DNA of 64,000 nucleotides from Aquitalea sp. LB_tupeE (GTDB taxonomy: Bacteria > Pseudomonadota > Gammaproteobacteria > Burkholderiales > Chromobacteriaceae), in assembly GCF_013391415.1 (NCBI RefSeq), contig NZ_JACAXB010000013.1, positions 62,001 to 126,000 of the forward strand, written 5' to 3'. The notes beneath the pieces are model-generated. The model made no database searches and was not told the origin of the DNA. It saw nothing but the letters and a program-made list of their open reading frames with translations. Both the position numbers and the translations under genes were made by a program. Of the stretch, positions 56,050-64,000 are shown piece by piece (the first letter of the stretch is position 1; each line of letters begins with the position of its first letter).

Positions 56050-56080
56050 AGCCCCTGCTAATAACAGGGGCTTTTCCTTT
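56050..56080 (+). terminator. Terminator of lptD-surA-pdxA
   Basis: AGCCCCTG and CAGGGGCT form an 8-bp stem with a 7-base loop, followed by TTTCCTTTT, 20 bases after the pdxA stop. The remaining bases up to 56247 hold an AT-rich leader with no clear promoter boxes that I can support. Confidence 0.88.
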
Positions 56081-56247
56081 TGTGGCAATACCTTAAGGCT
56101 GACGGGCCTGTTTTGTCGGACAACATCCAGAACAGGTCGGTATCTTTATATCAAAATGTAAAAATGACGTGAACGGCATTTTTCGCAACGCAGCAATTGG
56201 GCTAAACTAGCCGCTAATGTATTCAAACAATTACAGCAGCACGGACC

Positions 56248-59200
56248 ATGACCACCAGCACCCATCAGCGTCTCCGCGAGATCCCCTATAACTACACATC
56301 GTATTCGGACCGGGAAATCTTCATCCGGCTTCTGGGCGCACCCATGTGGGCGCTGCTGGAAGAGTTGCGCAGCGAGCGCAAAACCGGCCGTTCCGCCCGC
56401 ATGCTGTTTGAAGTGCTGGGGGATATCTGGGTGGTGGACCGCAACCCCTACCTGGTAGACGACCTGCTGGACAACCCCAAGCGCCTGTCCGCGCTGGTGG
56501 AAGCCATGCACCACCGCCTGCAGGAAGTGGAAAAGCGCCGCGAAGGCAATGACAAGGTAGGCCAGCTGATTGCCGCCGCCCGTGAAGCGGTGAACCGTTT
56601 CGAGCATCAATTTGCCGAAACTCGCGACCTGCGTCAGGCCATCCTGAAAAAGCTTAGCCGCCACACCCGCCGCGACAACATCCTGTTTGACGGCCTGGCT
56701 CGTGTGTCGCACGTGACCGACGCCACCGACTGGCGCGTCGAATACCCCTTCGTGGTGCTGTCGCCGGATACCGAAGAAGAAATCGCGCCGCTGGTGCGGG
56801 CGCTGATCGAGCTGGAACTCACCATCATCCCGCGTGGCGGTGGTACCGGCTACACCGGCGGTGCTGTGCCGCTGGACCGCCGCAGCGCCGTCATCAACAC
56901 CGAAAAGCTGGTACAACACAACGGTGTGGAATACATCGCCCTGCCCGGCCTTGACGGCCAGCGCGCCACCATCCAGTGTGGTGCCGGTGTGGTGACTGCG
57001 CGGGTGGCCGAAGCCGCCAGCGCATCAGGTCTGGTGTTTGCCGTAGACCCCACTTCGGCCGAAGCCTCCTGTATTGGCGGTAACGTCGCCATGAATGCCG
57101 GCGGCAAGAAAGCCCTGCTATGGGGCACCGCGCTGGACAACCTGGCCAGCTGGAAAATGGTGGACCCCAACGGCAACTGGATGTTCATCGAACGCGTCGG
57201 CCACAACTACGGCAAGATCCACGACGTGGACGTCGCCAGCTTCCGCATCACCCGCTACAAGGAAGACGACAAGACCGTCCTGTCCACCGAGCAGCTGGAC
57301 ATCCCTGGCCCCACCTTCCGCAAGGTGGGTCTGGGCAAGGACGTGACCGACAAATTCCTGGCAGGCCTGCCTGGCGTACAGAAGGAAGGTACCGACGGCA
57401 TCATCACCAGCGCGCGTTTCGTGCTGCACCGCATGCCGGCGCACACCCGCACCGTGTGTCTGGAATTCTTCGGCACCGTGGCACAAGCCACCCCAGCCAT
57501 TGTGGAAATCACCGACTACTTCAAGCAAGGCGGTGCCGGTCATGCGGCCGGTGTGCAGCTGGCAGGCCTGGAGCACCTGGACTGGCGCTATGTGCGCGCC
57601 GTGGGCTATGCCACCAAGGCCAAGAGCAAAGGCCGCCCGAAGATGGTGCTGATCGCCGACATTGTCTGCGATGATGAAAACGCGGTGGCAGAAGCCGCCA
57701 GCCAGGTGGTGCGCTTTGCCAATGCCCGTACCGGCGAGGGCTTTATCGCCGTCACGCCGGAAGCGCGTAAGAAATTCTGGCTGGACCGTTCGCGCACTGC
57801 CGCCATCTCGCGCCATACCAACGCCTTCAAGATCAACGAAGACGTGGTGATTCCGCTGCCGCGCCTGGGCGATTACTCCGACGGCATCGAGCGCATCAAT
57901 ATCGAACTGTCCATCGCCAACAAGCTGCGCCTGCTGGACACGCTGACTGAATACTTCCAGGGCAATCTGCCGGTGGATACCGAAGGCGGTGCTGTCTCGG
58001 CTGACGAAATCATCGGCGAGCGCCGCAGTGCTGCGCTGGAGCTGATCACCACCCTGCGCCAGCGCTGGCAGTGGCTGCTGGACAATCTCGACGCCCCGTT
58101 CGCCCAGTACCGCAGCTTGTGGCCGGATGCACCGCTGGTGGATGCCAATGCCAGCCCGTCCAGCGTATTCATCGCCATGCGTGACTTCCAGCTGCGCGTC
58201 AGCTGGAAGGACGAGCTGCTGAACGATCTGGAAAACCTGTTCTCCGGCAAGGCCGACGCGCCGATTCTGGATGCCGTGCACGCGCTGCACCAGAAAGTGC
58301 TGCGCGGTCGCGTGTTCGTGGCGCTGCACATGCATGCCGGTGACGGTAATGTGCACACCAACCTGCCGGTCAACTCTGACGACTACGACATGCTGCAAAC
58401 CGCGCACAAGGCGGTGGCACGCATCATGGACCTGGCACGCAGCCTGAACGGTGTGATTTCCGGCGAGCACGGCATCGGCATCACCAAGCTGGAATTCCTC
58501 ACCGAAGACGAAATCGCCCCCTTCCGCGCCTACAAACAGCGCGTGGACCCCAAGGGCCATTTCAACCGTGGCAAGCTGCTGCCGGGTGCCGACCTTACCA
58601 TGGCCTACACCCCGTCGTTCTCGCTGCTGGGGGCGGAATCGCTGATTCTGGAGCAGTCCGACATCGGAGCCATTTCCAACAGCGTCAAGGACTGCCTGCG
58701 TTGCGGCAAATGCAAACCGGTGTGCTCCACCCACGTACCGCGCGCCAACCTGCTGTACAGCCCGCGCAACAAGATTCTGGGCGTCGGCCTGCTGACCGAG
58801 GCCTTCCTGTACGAAGAACAAACCCGCCGTGGCGTCAGCCTGAAGCACTTTGACGAGCTATCCGACGTGGCGGATCACTGCACGGTATGCCACCGCTGCG
58901 TGAAACCCTGCCCGGTGAAAATCGACTTCGGTGATGTCTCGGTCGCCATGCGCAATTTCCTGCGCAAGACCGGCAACAAGCGCTTCAACCCCGGCACCGC
59001 GCTGGGCATGGCCTTCCTTACCGTCAAGGACCCGTCCACCATCAAGGCCATCCGTGGCGGACTGGTCGGCTTTGCCTACAAGGCACAGCGCCTGGGTTAC
59101 AGCGTGGGCAAGAAGCTGCACCTGACCGGCGGGCAGACCAAGCAGCCGCCGTCCACCGTCGGCAAGGCCCCGGTGAAGGAACAGATCATTCACTTCATCA

Positions 59201-60090
59201 ACAAGCCGATGCCTGGCGGCCTGCCCAAGAAAACCGCCCGCGCCCTGCTGGATGTGGAAGACGCCAACGTGGTACCGGTCATCCGCAACCCGCAGCTGGC
59301 GGAAGACGCCGAAGCGGTGTTCTACTTCCCCGGCTGCGGCTCGGAACGCCTGTTCAGTCAGGTGGGCCTCGCCACCCAGGCCATGCTGTGGCATGTGGGT
59401 ACCCAGACCGTGCTGCCGCCGGGCTATCTGTGCTGTGGCTACCCGCAAACGTCGGCAGGCTATGCCGACAAGGGCGAAGCCATCACCACGGAAAACCGCG
59501 TGCTGTTCCACCGTCTGGCCAATACGCTGAACTATCTGGACATCAAGACCGTGGTAGTCAGCTGCGGTACTTGTTACGACCAGTTGGCGAAATACCGCTT
59601 CGAGGATATTTTCCCGGGCTGCCGCATCATCGACATCCATGAATACCTGATGGAGAAGGGCCTGAAGCTGGAGGGTATCGGTGGTCAGAAGTATATGTAC
59701 CACGACCCCTGCCACACCCCGATGAAGGCTTACCAGCCGCTGGACGTAGCCAACAAGCTCTTGGGCGGCGGCGTGACGCTGAACGACCGTTGCTGCGGCG
59801 AATCCGGCACCTTTGCCGCCAGCCGTCCGGACATTGCCACCCAGGTGCGTTCGCGCAAGGAAGAGGAAATCAACAAAGATCTGGCCAAGATCGGCACGAC
59901 CGAACAGCCGGTGAAGATTCTCACCTCCTGCCCGTCCTGCCTGCAAGGCCTGTCGCGCTACAGCCCGGATACCGGCACCGAAGCCGACTACATCGTGGTG
60001 GAAATGGCCAAGCACATCCTGGGCAAGAACTGGATGAAGGACTACGTGGAAAAAGCCCGCAACGGCGGTATCGAACGCGTGCTGCTGTAA
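56248..60090 (+). CDS. Large FAD/Fe-S fusion oxidoreductase (D-lactate/glycolate dehydrogenase-like)
   Basis: A 1280-residue fusion. An N-terminal region of unknown function (about 1-170, DUF3683-like from memory) is followed by an FAD-binding domain ([16 protein letters not shown], about 195-210) and an FAD-oxidase C-terminal domain ([18 protein letters not shown]). Two 4Fe-4S sets follow ([11 protein letters not shown] about 815; [12 protein letters not shown] about 878), then CCG-type heterodisulfide-reductase-like motifs (PGCG about 1028, CGTCYD, CCGESG about 1181, CPSC about 1226). It thus combines GlcD- and GlcF-like parts in one chain. The substrate is not known; a 2-hydroxyacid is likely. 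Confidence 0.92.
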   Translation: MTTSTHQRLREIPYNYTSYSDREIFIRLLGAPMWALLEELRSERKTGRSARMLFEVLGDIWVVDRNPYLVDDLLDNPKRLSALVEAMHHRLQEVEKRREGNDKVGQLIAAAREAVNRFEHQFAETRDLRQAILKKLSRHTRRDNILFDGLARVSHVTDATDWRVEYPFVVLSPDTEEEIAPLVRALIELELTIIPRGGGTGYTGGAVPLDRRSAVINTEKLVQHNGVEYIALPGLDGQRATIQCGAGVVTARVAEAASASGLVFAVDPTSAEASCIGGNVAMNAGGKKALLWGTALDNLASWKMVDPNGNWMFIERVGHNYGKIHDVDVASFRITRYKEDDKTVLSTEQLDIPGPTFRKVGLGKDVTDKFLAGLPGVQKEGTDGIITSARFVLHRMPAHTRTVCLEFFGTVAQATPAIVEITDYFKQGGAGHAAGVQLAGLEHLDWRYVRAVGYATKAKSKGRPKMVLIADIVCDDENAVAEAASQVVRFANARTGEGFIAVTPEARKKFWLDRSRTAAISRHTNAFKINEDVVIPLPRLGDYSDGIERINIELSIANKLRLLDTLTEYFQGNLPVDTEGGAVSADEIIGERRSAALELITTLRQRWQWLLDNLDAPFAQYRSLWPDAPLVDANASPSSVFIAMRDFQLRVSWKDELLNDLENLFSGKADAPILDAVHALHQKVLRGRVFVALHMHAGDGNVHTNLPVNSDDYDMLQTAHKAVARIMDLARSLNGVISGEHGIGITKLEFLTEDEIAPFRAYKQRVDPKGHFNRGKLLPGADLTMAYTPSFSLLGAESLILEQSDIGAISNSVKDCLRCGKCKPVCSTHVPRANLLYSPRNKILGVGLLTEAFLYEEQTRRGVSLKHFDELSDVADHCTVCHRCVKPCPVKIDFGDVSVAMRNFLRKTGNKRFNPGTALGMAFLTVKDPSTIKAIRGGLVGFAYKAQRLGYSVGKKLHLTGGQTKQPPSTVGKAPVKEQIIHFINKPMPGGLPKKTARALLDVEDANVVPVIRNPQLAEDAEAVFYFPGCGSERLFSQVGLATQAMLWHVGTQTVLPPGYLCCGYPQTSAGYADKGEAITTENRVLFHRLANTLNYLDIKTVVVSCGTCYDQLAKYRFEDIFPGCRIIDIHEYLMEKGLKLEGIGGQKYMYHDPCHTPMKAYQPLDVANKLLGGGVTLNDRCCGESGTFAASRPDIATQVRSRKEEEINKDLAKIGTTEQPVKILTSCPSCLQGLSRYSPDTGTEADYIVVEMAKHILGKNWMKDYVEKARNGGIERVLL

Positions 60091-60114
60091 GCCGTCACCC
60101 TGGCATTACCCTAC

Positions 60115-60148
60115 AAACCGCAGGCTACGTCACGGCCTGCGGTTTTTT
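60115..60148. terminator. Bidirectional terminator between convergent genes
   Basis: AAACCGCAGGC and GCCTGCGGTTT pair around a 9-base loop and end in TTTTTT on the plus strand, 25 bases after the oxidoreductase stop. The T-run touches the stop codon of the convergent GST-like gene, so it can serve both. Confidence 0.9.
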
Positions 60149-60900
60149 CATGGCTGAATGCAAGACGCCGGGCGATGCAGGTGATAGGTGCGCTGCAACC
60201 AGCCGTATAGCGGGCGCTGCACCAAGCCCTGCCGCCATTGACCCACGGCATCGGGCAGGCAATCCCGCATGGCCGCTTCATCACCATTCCATGGCAGCAT
60301 CGGCCACAACAGGGCAGCAGCGGTCAGATCAGCCCGACTGAAGGCATTACCCACCAGATAGTCCCGTCCGTGCAAGGCAGCTTCCAGCGTATCCAGTGCC
60401 CGCTCCAGCTGTGGCAAGGCGGCGGCGGCACTGTGCGGGTTGATCTGCATCTTGTAAAACATGGCATGGCGGATCAGGCCGAACAGGGCTTGAAACACCA
60501 GGCCCTGGCCACGCGACGCACCGCGCAGCAAAAAAGCCATCGCGTACTGGCGCTGCCGCAGCACATGCGAATAGAACCACAAACGCAAGGGCACACCGAT
60601 TTCCTCGCCCAGCCAACGCTCCCACTCCCGCGCTTGCCCGGCCAGTGCTGGTTCTGTCGGTGTCAGGCCAAGCTGCGGCCAGCGCAAATCCAGGAAGTCG
60701 ATGATGGCCGACGAATCCTGCACGATGTACGCACCATCACGCAAAATAGGCAGCGAACTGGCACTGGCCATGCGCCGGCTCCACAACAGGTGCAAGGCAG
60801 GCAACAGGTTTACCACCCGGTAGGGCTGCTGCTTGAGGTCGAGCGCCCAGCAGGCTTTTTCGCAGAAATGGGAAAAGGGGAATTGGTAGAGTGTCAGCAT
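60148..60900 (-). CDS. Glutathione S-transferase family protein
   Basis: A 250-residue protein with a thioredoxin-like N-terminal domain (MLTLYQFPFSHFCEKACWAL, with the SHFCEKA active-site-like region; QDSSAIIDFLD contacts glutathione) and an all-helical C-terminal domain (LVGNAFSRADLTAAALL, about residues 200-216). It is longer than most bacterial GSTs. The start at 60900 gives the family N-terminus. The substrate is unknown. Its 3' end meets the shared terminator. Confidence 0.88.
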   Translation of the reverse strand: MLTLYQFPFSHFCEKACWALDLKQQPYRVVNLLPALHLLWSRRMASASSLPILRDGAYIVQDSSAIIDFLDLRWPQLGLTPTEPALAGQAREWERWLGEEIGVPLRLWFYSHVLRQRQYAMAFLLRGASRGQGLVFQALFGLIRHAMFYKMQINPHSAAAALPQLERALDTLEAALHGRDYLVGNAFSRADLTAAALLWPMLPWNGDEAAMRDCLPDAVGQWRQGLVQRPLYGWLQRTYHLHRPASCIQP

Positions 60901-61089
60901 CAGCCAGTCCGGCCCGTATTGGCAAAGCCTGCATGATGCCATGCAATGACATCAGCATTGACATCTGTTTGACTGGGTATTGCGCCAGATCAGACCGGTC
61001 ATCACGCGCGGACCAAAAGAAAAGAGGAGGCTTTCGCCTCCTCTTGCTTGGGCACTACTTACTGCGAGTGAGCTGCCGCTGAACGGCTA

Positions 61090-61380
61090 TTAATGCTGTT
61101 TGTGAGCAATCTTGTGGTGATGCTTCACCGCATGGCGATGGTGATGCTTGTGCACATGTTTTTTGGCAGCTTGCGCTTTTTGTGCGGCAGGTGCCGAAGC
61201 GGCCTTGCCCGCCTTCTTCACCTGATGATGTTTTTTCTTGGCATGGTGTGCCTTGGCATGCGCCTTGGCCGGAGCGGCTACAGCAGGCTTGGCAGCCGGG
61301 GCAGAGGCGTCAGCCGCAAAACCGGCAGCGGAAGCCAGACCAAACACGGCGGCAAGGGCAAGGGCGGCGATCTTTTTCAT
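61090..61380 (-). CDS. Asr-like acid-shock / histidine-rich periplasmic protein
   Basis: A 96-residue protein: signal peptide MKKIAALALAAVFGLASAAGFAA, then a low-complexity alanine/lysine/histidine region ending in dense histidines (HKHHHRHAVKHHH). The AQKAQAAKKH segment matches the repeat of enterobacterial acid-shock protein Asr, an intrinsically disordered periplasmic chaperone. A metal-binding role is also possible. The start at 61380 has GGGAG seven bases before it. Direct repeats upstream suggest control by an OmpR-type regulator, as RstA controls asr in E. coli. Confidence 0.8.
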   Translation of the reverse strand: MKKIAALALAAVFGLASAAGFAADASAPAAKPAVAAPAKAHAKAHHAKKKHHQVKKAGKAASAPAAQKAQAAKKHVHKHHHRHAVKHHHKIAHKQH

Positions 61381-61448
61381 GGTCATTCTCCCGTGAGGCG
61401 ACTTTGTTGGGTTCCGGGGGCAGCGTGTTTGCTGTCTCCATGAACTGC

Positions 61449-61513
61449 ATCTTAGGGAGGGCCGCGCTGCGCGTCTGTGAGACTCTTGTAAGCCCGTGTA
61501 AGCAATCGTAACC
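61449..61513 (-). promoter_or_regulatory. Putative promoter and regulator repeats upstream of the asr-like gene
   Basis: Three direct repeats with a strict 10-base period occur: TGTAAGC (61487-61493), TGTAAGC (61497-61503) and CGTAACC (61507-61513), read on the minus strand as GCTTACA-type boxes. A -10-like TAAGAT (61454-61449) lies downstream and no good -35 box is seen. This layout fits an OmpR/PhoB-family activator (RstA or PhoP-like) binding next to the polymerase. The identity of the regulator is inference. Confidence 0.55.
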
Positions 61514-61516
61514 GGT

Positions 61517-62824
61517 TCAGCCCGCCGCCGAAGCCGGTGTCTGCACACGGGTGACCAGTAGCTGGTCGATACGGTAATTGTCGATATCCACCACTTCAAA
61601 CTTGTAGCCCGCGTACTCGACATGGTCGGTGCGCTTGGGAATCTTGCGCAGCATATACATCATGAATCCGGCAATGGTTTCGTAGTTTTCGTCATCCGGG
61701 AAGCCATCGATATCCAGCGCCCGCAGCACGTCCTCCACCGGCGACGCACCATCCACCAGCCAGCTGTCAGCATCGCGCTGCACGATCTGGTCTTCCTGGC
61801 TTTGCGATACCAGGTCGCCCATCACCGTGCTCATCACGTCGTTGAGCGTGATGATGCCCACCACCAGCGCGTACTCGTTCATCACTACGGCAAAGTCTTC
61901 ACGCGAGGCCTTGAAACGCTCCAGCAGCTCGGACAGGGTGAGACTGTCCGGGATGATCAGCACATTGCGGATGGTCAGCTCGCGCTTGATCGACACGCTT
62001 TGCTGGTTTACCAGCCGGGTCAGGATGTCCTTGGAGTCGACATAGCCAACGACAGCATCCACCACGCCGTCACATACCAGATACTTGGCATGCGGGCTTT
62101 CGGCAATCTTGCGCTTGATGCTGGCTTCTTCTTCCTGCAGGGTGAAATACACCACGCTTTCCCGCGCCGTCATCGACGAAGGTACGGTACGGCTTTCCAG
62201 CTCGAACACATTTTCAATCAGGTGATGTTCCTGCTCCTGCAGCACACCGGCCTCTGCCCCGGCCTCCATCATGGCCACAATATCGTCCGGCGTCAGGTCG
62301 TCCGGCCGCGCCGTGGGCAGGCCAAACAGGCGGAACAAGGCATTGGCCAGACTGTTGAACAGCCACACCAAGGGCATGAACAAGCGCACGCAGGCCTGCA
62401 TCGGCCGTACCACGCGCACCGCAATCTGCTCTGGTGCCGACATGCCCAGCCGCTTGGGCATCAGGTCGGCAAACAGGACGAACAGCGCCGTGACGGTGAC
62501 GAAGGACAGTAAAAAGCTGACCCGCTCCACCCAGTCGGCGGAAAACACCAGATGCAAGACCTGGGCAAAATAGGGGGTAAAGGCCGCTTCACCCATGATA
62601 CCGGCCATGATAGCCACGGCATTCAGGCCGATCTGCACCACGGTAAAGAACAAGCCCGGCTGCGCCTGCAAGGCCAGTACGCGCTCGGCACGCGCATCGC
62701 CCTCTTCGGCCATTTGCCGCAGTTTGATCTTGCGTGCCGCCGCCAACGAGATTTCCGATACGGAAAAGAAGGCACTGATCAGAATCAGTACGGCAATCAC
62801 CATCAGGTTTTGAACCAGATTCAC
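61517..62824 (-). CDS. CorC/HlyC-family (CNNM-CBS) membrane transporter
   Basis: A 435-residue protein with an N-terminal CNNM/DUF21 membrane domain (about residues 1-185, with SAFFSVSEISLAAARK), a CBS-pair domain (about 200-330) and a C-terminal CorC_HlyC domain. Often called hemolysin-like, such proteins are mainly linked to Mg/Co efflux or related ion balance. I chose a GTG at 62824 (translated MNLVQNLMVIAVLILI) because the N-terminal helix begins there and GGAA precedes it; longer starts add a region unlike the family. A good -10 box (TATACT, 62917-62912, minus) lies upstream. Confidence 0.9.
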   Translation of the reverse strand: MNLVQNLMVIAVLILISAFFSVSEISLAAARKIKLRQMAEEGDARAERVLALQAQPGLFFTVVQIGLNAVAIMAGIMGEAAFTPYFAQVLHLVFSADWVERVSFLLSFVTVTALFVLFADLMPKRLGMSAPEQIAVRVVRPMQACVRLFMPLVWLFNSLANALFRLFGLPTARPDDLTPDDIVAMMEAGAEAGVLQEQEHHLIENVFELESRTVPSSMTARESVVYFTLQEEEASIKRKIAESPHAKYLVCDGVVDAVVGYVDSKDILTRLVNQQSVSIKRELTIRNVLIIPDSLTLSELLERFKASREDFAVVMNEYALVVGIITLNDVMSTVMGDLVSQSQEDQIVQRDADSWLVDGASPVEDVLRALDIDGFPDDENYETIAGFMMYMLRKIPKRTDHVEYAGYKFEVVDIDNYRIDQLLVTRVQTPASAAG

Positions 62825-62993
62825 ACAGTATTTCCAGGGGGTTAGCGACGGGATGTCTTGTACAGGATAGCAACCCCGCATGACAGGACTGAACATACGG
62901 ACAGTTAAAGCAGTATAACAGACGAATAAAAACCGCAAGGCCGCGGCACGGTAGAATGAGCGACATCCTTCAACAGAATAAGGCGATCCGCTC

Positions 62994-63404
62994 ATGACTT
63001 GTCCGCTTTGCACCCTGCCTGCCGGTGAATTGCTGTACGAAGATGCCCGACTGTGGGTTTTGCTGGTAGAAGAAGCCGGTTATCCCGGCTTTTGCCGCGT
63101 CATCTGGAAACAGCATGTGCGCGAAATGAGCGACCTGCCCGCGGCCGACTGTGCCCATATGCTTGACTGGGTACTGCGCACCGAAAAAGCCATCCGCCAC
63201 GTCATGCAGCCAGACAAGATCAATCTGGCCAGCCTGGGCAATGTGGTGCCGCACCTGCACTGGCATGTGATTCCGCGCTTTGCCGATGATGCCCATTTCC
63301 CCAGCCCGATCTGGGCCAGCCCGCAGCGCGCAGGGGCCGACCATGATCAGCCGCAACTAGCCAGCCTGCTGCGCACTGCGCTGTTAAATCAGCGTGCAGC
63401 CTGA
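62994..63404 (+). CDS. HIT family protein (histidine-triad hydrolase)
   Basis: A 136-residue cytoplasmic nucleotide hydrolase/transferase of the histidine-triad family. The motif HLHWHVIPRF (about residues 83-92) holds the triad, and an N-terminal CPLC (about residues 3-6) may bind zinc. The substrate is not known; relatives hydrolyse dinucleoside polyphosphates or AMP-lysine bonds. It is divergent from the CorC-family gene, about 170 bases between starts. Confidence 0.92.
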   Translation: MTCPLCTLPAGELLYEDARLWVLLVEEAGYPGFCRVIWKQHVREMSDLPAADCAHMLDWVLRTEKAIRHVMQPDKINLASLGNVVPHLHWHVIPRFADDAHFPSPIWASPQRAGADHDQPQLASLLRTALLNQRAA

Positions 63405-63496
63405 GCCCGTCACACCCCCGTCAACTTGCCCGCAGCCATGGCTTCTGTGTAGGCTAGAGCGATCATGCTGGTGGCACACACCACCAGCCATGACGC

Positions 63497-63542
63497 GGAA
63501 CCGCTTTCAAGCCGGCCCCTGGGCCGGCTCGTAAGCGGCTCC
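63497..63542. repeat. 46-base imperfect palindrome (REP/cruciform-like)
   Basis: A nested inverted repeat: GGA-CCGCTT-AGCCGGCC on the left and GGCCGGCT-AAGCGG-TCC on the right, with a symmetric 3-base internal loop, one mismatch and a 4-base central loop. It has no U-run, so it is not a simple terminator. It lies between the HIT gene and the rhodanese gene in a 193-base gap. It may be a REP-type extragenic palindrome, or a structured RNA; copy number in the genome is unknown. Confidence 0.65.
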
Positions 63543-63597
63543 TCCCGAGACCGGCAGGTCGATACGACCCACCCATCACTCACACAGGAGTTGCCGA

Positions 63598-64000
63598 TGT
63601 ACACCACCCTCATCAGCCCCGCCCAGTTACAAACGCTGGACCCGGAACATACCGTCATCCTTGACTGCCGCTTCCAGCTGACCGACCCGGAATATGGTTC
63701 GCATGCTTACGAAGCCGGCCATATTCCCGGTGCCCTTTACCTCAACCTGGATTACCACCTGTCCGGCGTGAAAACCGGCAGCAATGGCCGTCACCCGCTG
63801 CCGGATGGTCAGCGTCTGGCAGTGGACCTGGGTGCCGCCGGCATCACCGGCGATGTACAAGTAGTGTGTTATGACGACGCCGGTGGCATGTATGCCGCCC
63901 GTGCCTGGATGCTGCTGCGCTGGCTGGGCCACGGCGCAGTCGCAGTACTGGATGGCGGCATCCAGGCCTGGCAACAAGCTGGTGCCACCCTGGAAACCGA
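63598..64000 (+). CDS. Rhodanese-type sulfurtransferase (partial, 3' end off window)
   Basis: The first 134 residues of a two-domain rhodanese (SseA/3-mercaptopyruvate or thiosulfate sulfurtransferase type). The N-terminal inactive domain is visible: VILDCRFQLTDPEYG (about residues 20-34), the AGHIPGALYLNLDYHLSG CH2A-like motif (about 40-57) and VVCYDDAGGMYAARAWMLLRW. The catalytic cysteine loop is in the C-terminal domain beyond the window. Start ATG has ACAGGAGT upstream. Confidence 0.9.

Noticed and set aside
56081-56247. Promoter of the large oxidoreductase
   Set aside because: A TAAACT box is visible near 56202, but the matching -35 region has only 3 of 6 consensus bases.
57118-60015. 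Long minus-strand reading frames opposite the FAD/Fe-S oxidoreductase
   Set aside because: They lie in the complementary frame of a well-supported gene, have no ribosome-binding site and no recognisable domain.
62912-62938. Promoter for the CorC-family gene (TTGCGG, 15-base gap, TATACT)
   Set aside because: The -10 box is good, but the 15-base spacing is too short to support a confident call; it is only mentioned under the gene.

Overview
The window comes from a betaproteobacterium, most likely of the order Neisseriales (Chromobacteriaceae-like, for example the Chromobacterium/Aquitalea/Vogesella group). This placement is an inference from gene order and protein character: rpsJ sits with the str genes after tuf, the tRNA order is Tyr-Gly-Thr-tuf-Trp-secE, and there are PglL-type ligases and a large FAD/Fe-S fusion oxidoreductase. 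No 16S rRNA gene is present to confirm it.

Bases 1-28,580 are one long minus-strand information-processing block. Reading in the direction of transcription (high to low coordinates) it holds: a ferredoxin gene; a promoter; tRNA-Tyr, -Gly, -Thr; tuf; tRNA-Trp; secE-nusG; rplK-rplA; an L10-leader-like RNA followed by a second tRNA-Thr; rplJ-rplL; rpoB-rpoC; the str cluster rpsL-rpsG-fusA-tuf-rpsJ; the S10 cluster rplC to rpsQ; and the spc cluster rplN to secY, with secY cut by the window edge. Clear sigma-70 promoters lie before tRNA-Tyr, rplK, rpsL and rplN. Strong hairpin terminators lie after tRNA-Trp, rpoC and rpsJ.

Bases 28,680-35,910 carry rsmD and a tandem pair of M16 peptidases (minus), then ftsY-ftsE-ftsX and rpoH (plus). 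rpoH has a CIRCE (HrcA operator) in its leader. Bases 35,980-40,690 are the accessory part: two PglL/O-antigen-ligase-like membrane proteins and two tandem type IV pilins, with a sigma-54 promoter ahead of the pilins. The DNA from about 37.9 to 39.7 kb is much richer in AT than its surroundings.

Bases 40,830-51,370 hold bioA, an unrecognised PilZ-like protein, proB, a small membrane protein, a class I glutamine amidotransferase, ruvC/UbiA-like/ruvA/ruvB, and the cell-wall recycling pair murU-amgK. Bases 51,430-56,080 are the lptD-surA-pdxA envelope cluster. The right end has a 1280-residue FAD/Fe-S oxidoreductase, a GST-like protein, an Asr-like acid-shock protein, a CorC-family transporter, a HIT hydrolase and the start of a rhodanese.

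Most of the window is core housekeeping DNA. The main points of interest are regulatory: a tRNA gene between the L10 leader and rplJ, overlapping promoter/terminator structures in the ribosomal clusters, the CIRCE before rpoH, and the pilin/ligase cassette. I saw no CRISPR array, insertion sequence, prophage or restriction/defence system.
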